A DNA stretch of 13,066 bases from Caldilineae bacterium (GTDB lineage: Bacteria > Chloroflexota > Anaerolineae > Epilineales > Epilineaceae). The DNA is taken from positions 1 to 13,066 of the forward strand of contig JACKBJ010000031.1 in NCBI GenBank assembly GCA_020634625.1, in the 5' to 3' direction. Position numbers and translations under genes: made by a program. Numbering within the stretch: the first letter of the stretch is position 1; each line of letters opens with the position of its first letter. Under the pieces are notes generated by a model. The model worked only from the letters and a program-made list of their open reading frames with translations, was not told the origin of the DNA and searched no databases. Below, piece after piece: positions 12,230-13,066 of the stretch.

Positions 12230-13066
12230 ATGTCCGGTATGCTGATCTTCAGCCTGGTCGTCCTGCTCACCCTGCCCCTCACCGCGTTCTACCTCGTCGT
12301 CTACGAGCTGATCATGCTGCTGGGGCTCCGGCGCAAGGGCATCTCGGGCACGGCCTACGAGCCCTTCACCATCCGCCTGCTGATGCACGACCTGGGCCTG
12401 CGCGACGACCCCTACGCCGCCCGGCTCGCCCGCGGCCTGCCCGCCACCGGGCCGCGGCTCTGGCCGCTCTTCTCCGGGCCGCTGCGCCTGGCGGTCGGGC
12501 TGAGCGGCTACGTGCCGGTCGTCTTCCGCATGCCGGTGGCCCGGCCGCCCTCGCTGCTGGCCCTGATGACCCTGCGCACCGAGTTCTTCGACCGCAGCCT
12601 GCGGGAGGCCCTGGCGACGGCGGAGCAGCTGGTCATCCTGGGCGCCGGCTGGGACACCCGCGCCTACGGCCTGCCCGCGGACCGGGCGCTCCGGATCTTC
12701 GAGGTGGATGCCCCGGCCACCCAGGCGGTCAAGCGCGCTGCCCTGGCCAAGGCCGGGATCGACTGCTCGCGGGTGACCTTCGTGGCGCTCGACTTCAACC
12801 GCCAGTCCTGGCTCGAGGCCTTGCGGGCGCGGGGCTTCGACGCCGATCGGCCGACCTTCGTGCTCTGGGAGGGGGTCAGCATGTACCTCGAGCCCCAGGC
12901 CGTCTCGGACACCCTCGCCTGCGTCGCCGGGATGGCCGAGGGCAGCGCCATCGCCTTCGACTACCTGGCCGAGGAGCTGGTCCGCCATGCGCCGCCCTTC
13001 CGGCTGCTGGGCCCCTGTTTCACCCTCGGCATCCGGCTGGGCTATGGCGAGCAGCTCGTCTTCGGC
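12230..13066 (+). CDS. Membrane-anchored SAM-dependent methyltransferase, LCM/PPM1-like family (3' end cut)
   Basis: 279 codons are visible with no stop, so the gene continues past the window. The N-terminus is a single hydrophobic helix (about 4-33, MLIFSLVVLLTLPLTAFYLV) with a basic flank LRRKG, probably a membrane anchor with the enzyme in the cytoplasm. The catalytic part resembles the leucine carboxyl methyltransferase/TIGR00027-type family: RTEFFDRSL (119-127), the SAM-binding loop LVILGAGWDTRAYGLP (137-152), acidic IFEVDAP (158-164), VTFVALDF (181-188) and FVLWEGVSMYLEP (208-220). Its substrate is unknown. ATG 12230 is supported by GGAGG at 12218-12222, 7 bases upstream; a second ATG at 12239 is possible but less well spaced. 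It is transcribed divergently from the nitroreductase. Confidence 0.88.
   Translation, partial: MSGMLIFSLVVLLTLPLTAFYLVVYELIMLLGLRRKGISGTAYEPFTIRLLMHDLGLRDDPYAARLARGLPATGPRLWPLFSGPLRLAVGLSGYVPVVFRMPVARPPSLLALMTLRTEFFDRSLREALATAEQLVILGAGWDTRAYGLPADRALRIFEVDAPATQAVKRAALAKAGIDCSRVTFVALDFNRQSWLEALRARGFDADRPTFVLWEGVSMYLEPQAVSDTLACVAGMAEGSAIAFDYLAEELVRHAPPFRLLGPCFTLGIRLGYGEQLVFG

Noticed and set aside
12088..12282. N-terminal extension of the nitroreductase to the ATG at 12282
   Set aside because: It would cross the A+T-rich divergent promoter region and the methyltransferase start, and adds no recognisable domain.

Overview
This is a very GC-rich bacterial window (roughly 70% G+C by eye). It probably comes from a Chloroflexota lineage. 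The reasons are a short, single-domain YidC (279 aa), secreted proteins with Pro/Thr-rich spacers and a 'YLPLLL' stretch of the kind common in Chloroflexota exported proteins, and extreme G+C. The phylum is an inference from sequence style, not a proven assignment. No RNA genes, CRISPR array or mobile element was found. Overlapping stop/start codons and dense coding leave no gap longer than about 140 bases.

Left part (1-2361, + strand): the conserved block rnpA (5' end cut by the window), yidD, yidC and khpB/jag. It encodes RNase P protein, two membrane-protein insertion factors and a KH/R3H RNA-binding protein. In many bacteria this block lies next to rpmH and dnaA, so the window is probably near the replication origin.

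Middle part (2375-8233, + strand): directly behind khpB, with only 13 bases between, is an unusual five-step ligase/hydrolase cluster. In order it encodes: a 479-aa ATP-grasp-like protein whose metal-binding E-x-N motif lies near the N-terminus, as in circularly permuted members; an AstE/aspartoacylase-type zinc amidohydrolase; a glutathione-synthetase-like (GshB-like) ATP-grasp enzyme split by an apparent one-base frameshift; a RimK glutamate ligase fused to a C-terminal RCK_C/TrkA-C domain; and a second AstE-type hydrolase. Every junction overlaps (ATGA, GTGA, TGATG or 8 bases), which suggests one translationally coupled operon. Three amide-bond-forming ATP-grasp modules beside two amide-cleaving zinc enzymes imply synthesis and trimming of a short peptide, or reversible amino-acid tagging of a protein. 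The product cannot be read from sequence. The RimK-RCK_C fusion and the link to the rnpA-yidC-khpB block make this the most interesting part of the window.

Right part (8291-12087, - strand): two tandem exported paralogues of the esterase-like-phytase family (one with a signal peptide, one a lipoprotein, joined by an ATGA overlap) and, upstream of them, a nitroreductase-family protein with low-complexity insertions. The cluster and this group converge at about 8234-8290, where a GC-rich hairpin lies.

Right edge (12230-13066, + strand): a membrane-anchored SAM-dependent methyltransferase of the leucine-carboxyl-methyltransferase-like family, cut by the window end. It diverges from the nitroreductase across a 142-base intergenic region holding a candidate extended -10 promoter and an inverted repeat.
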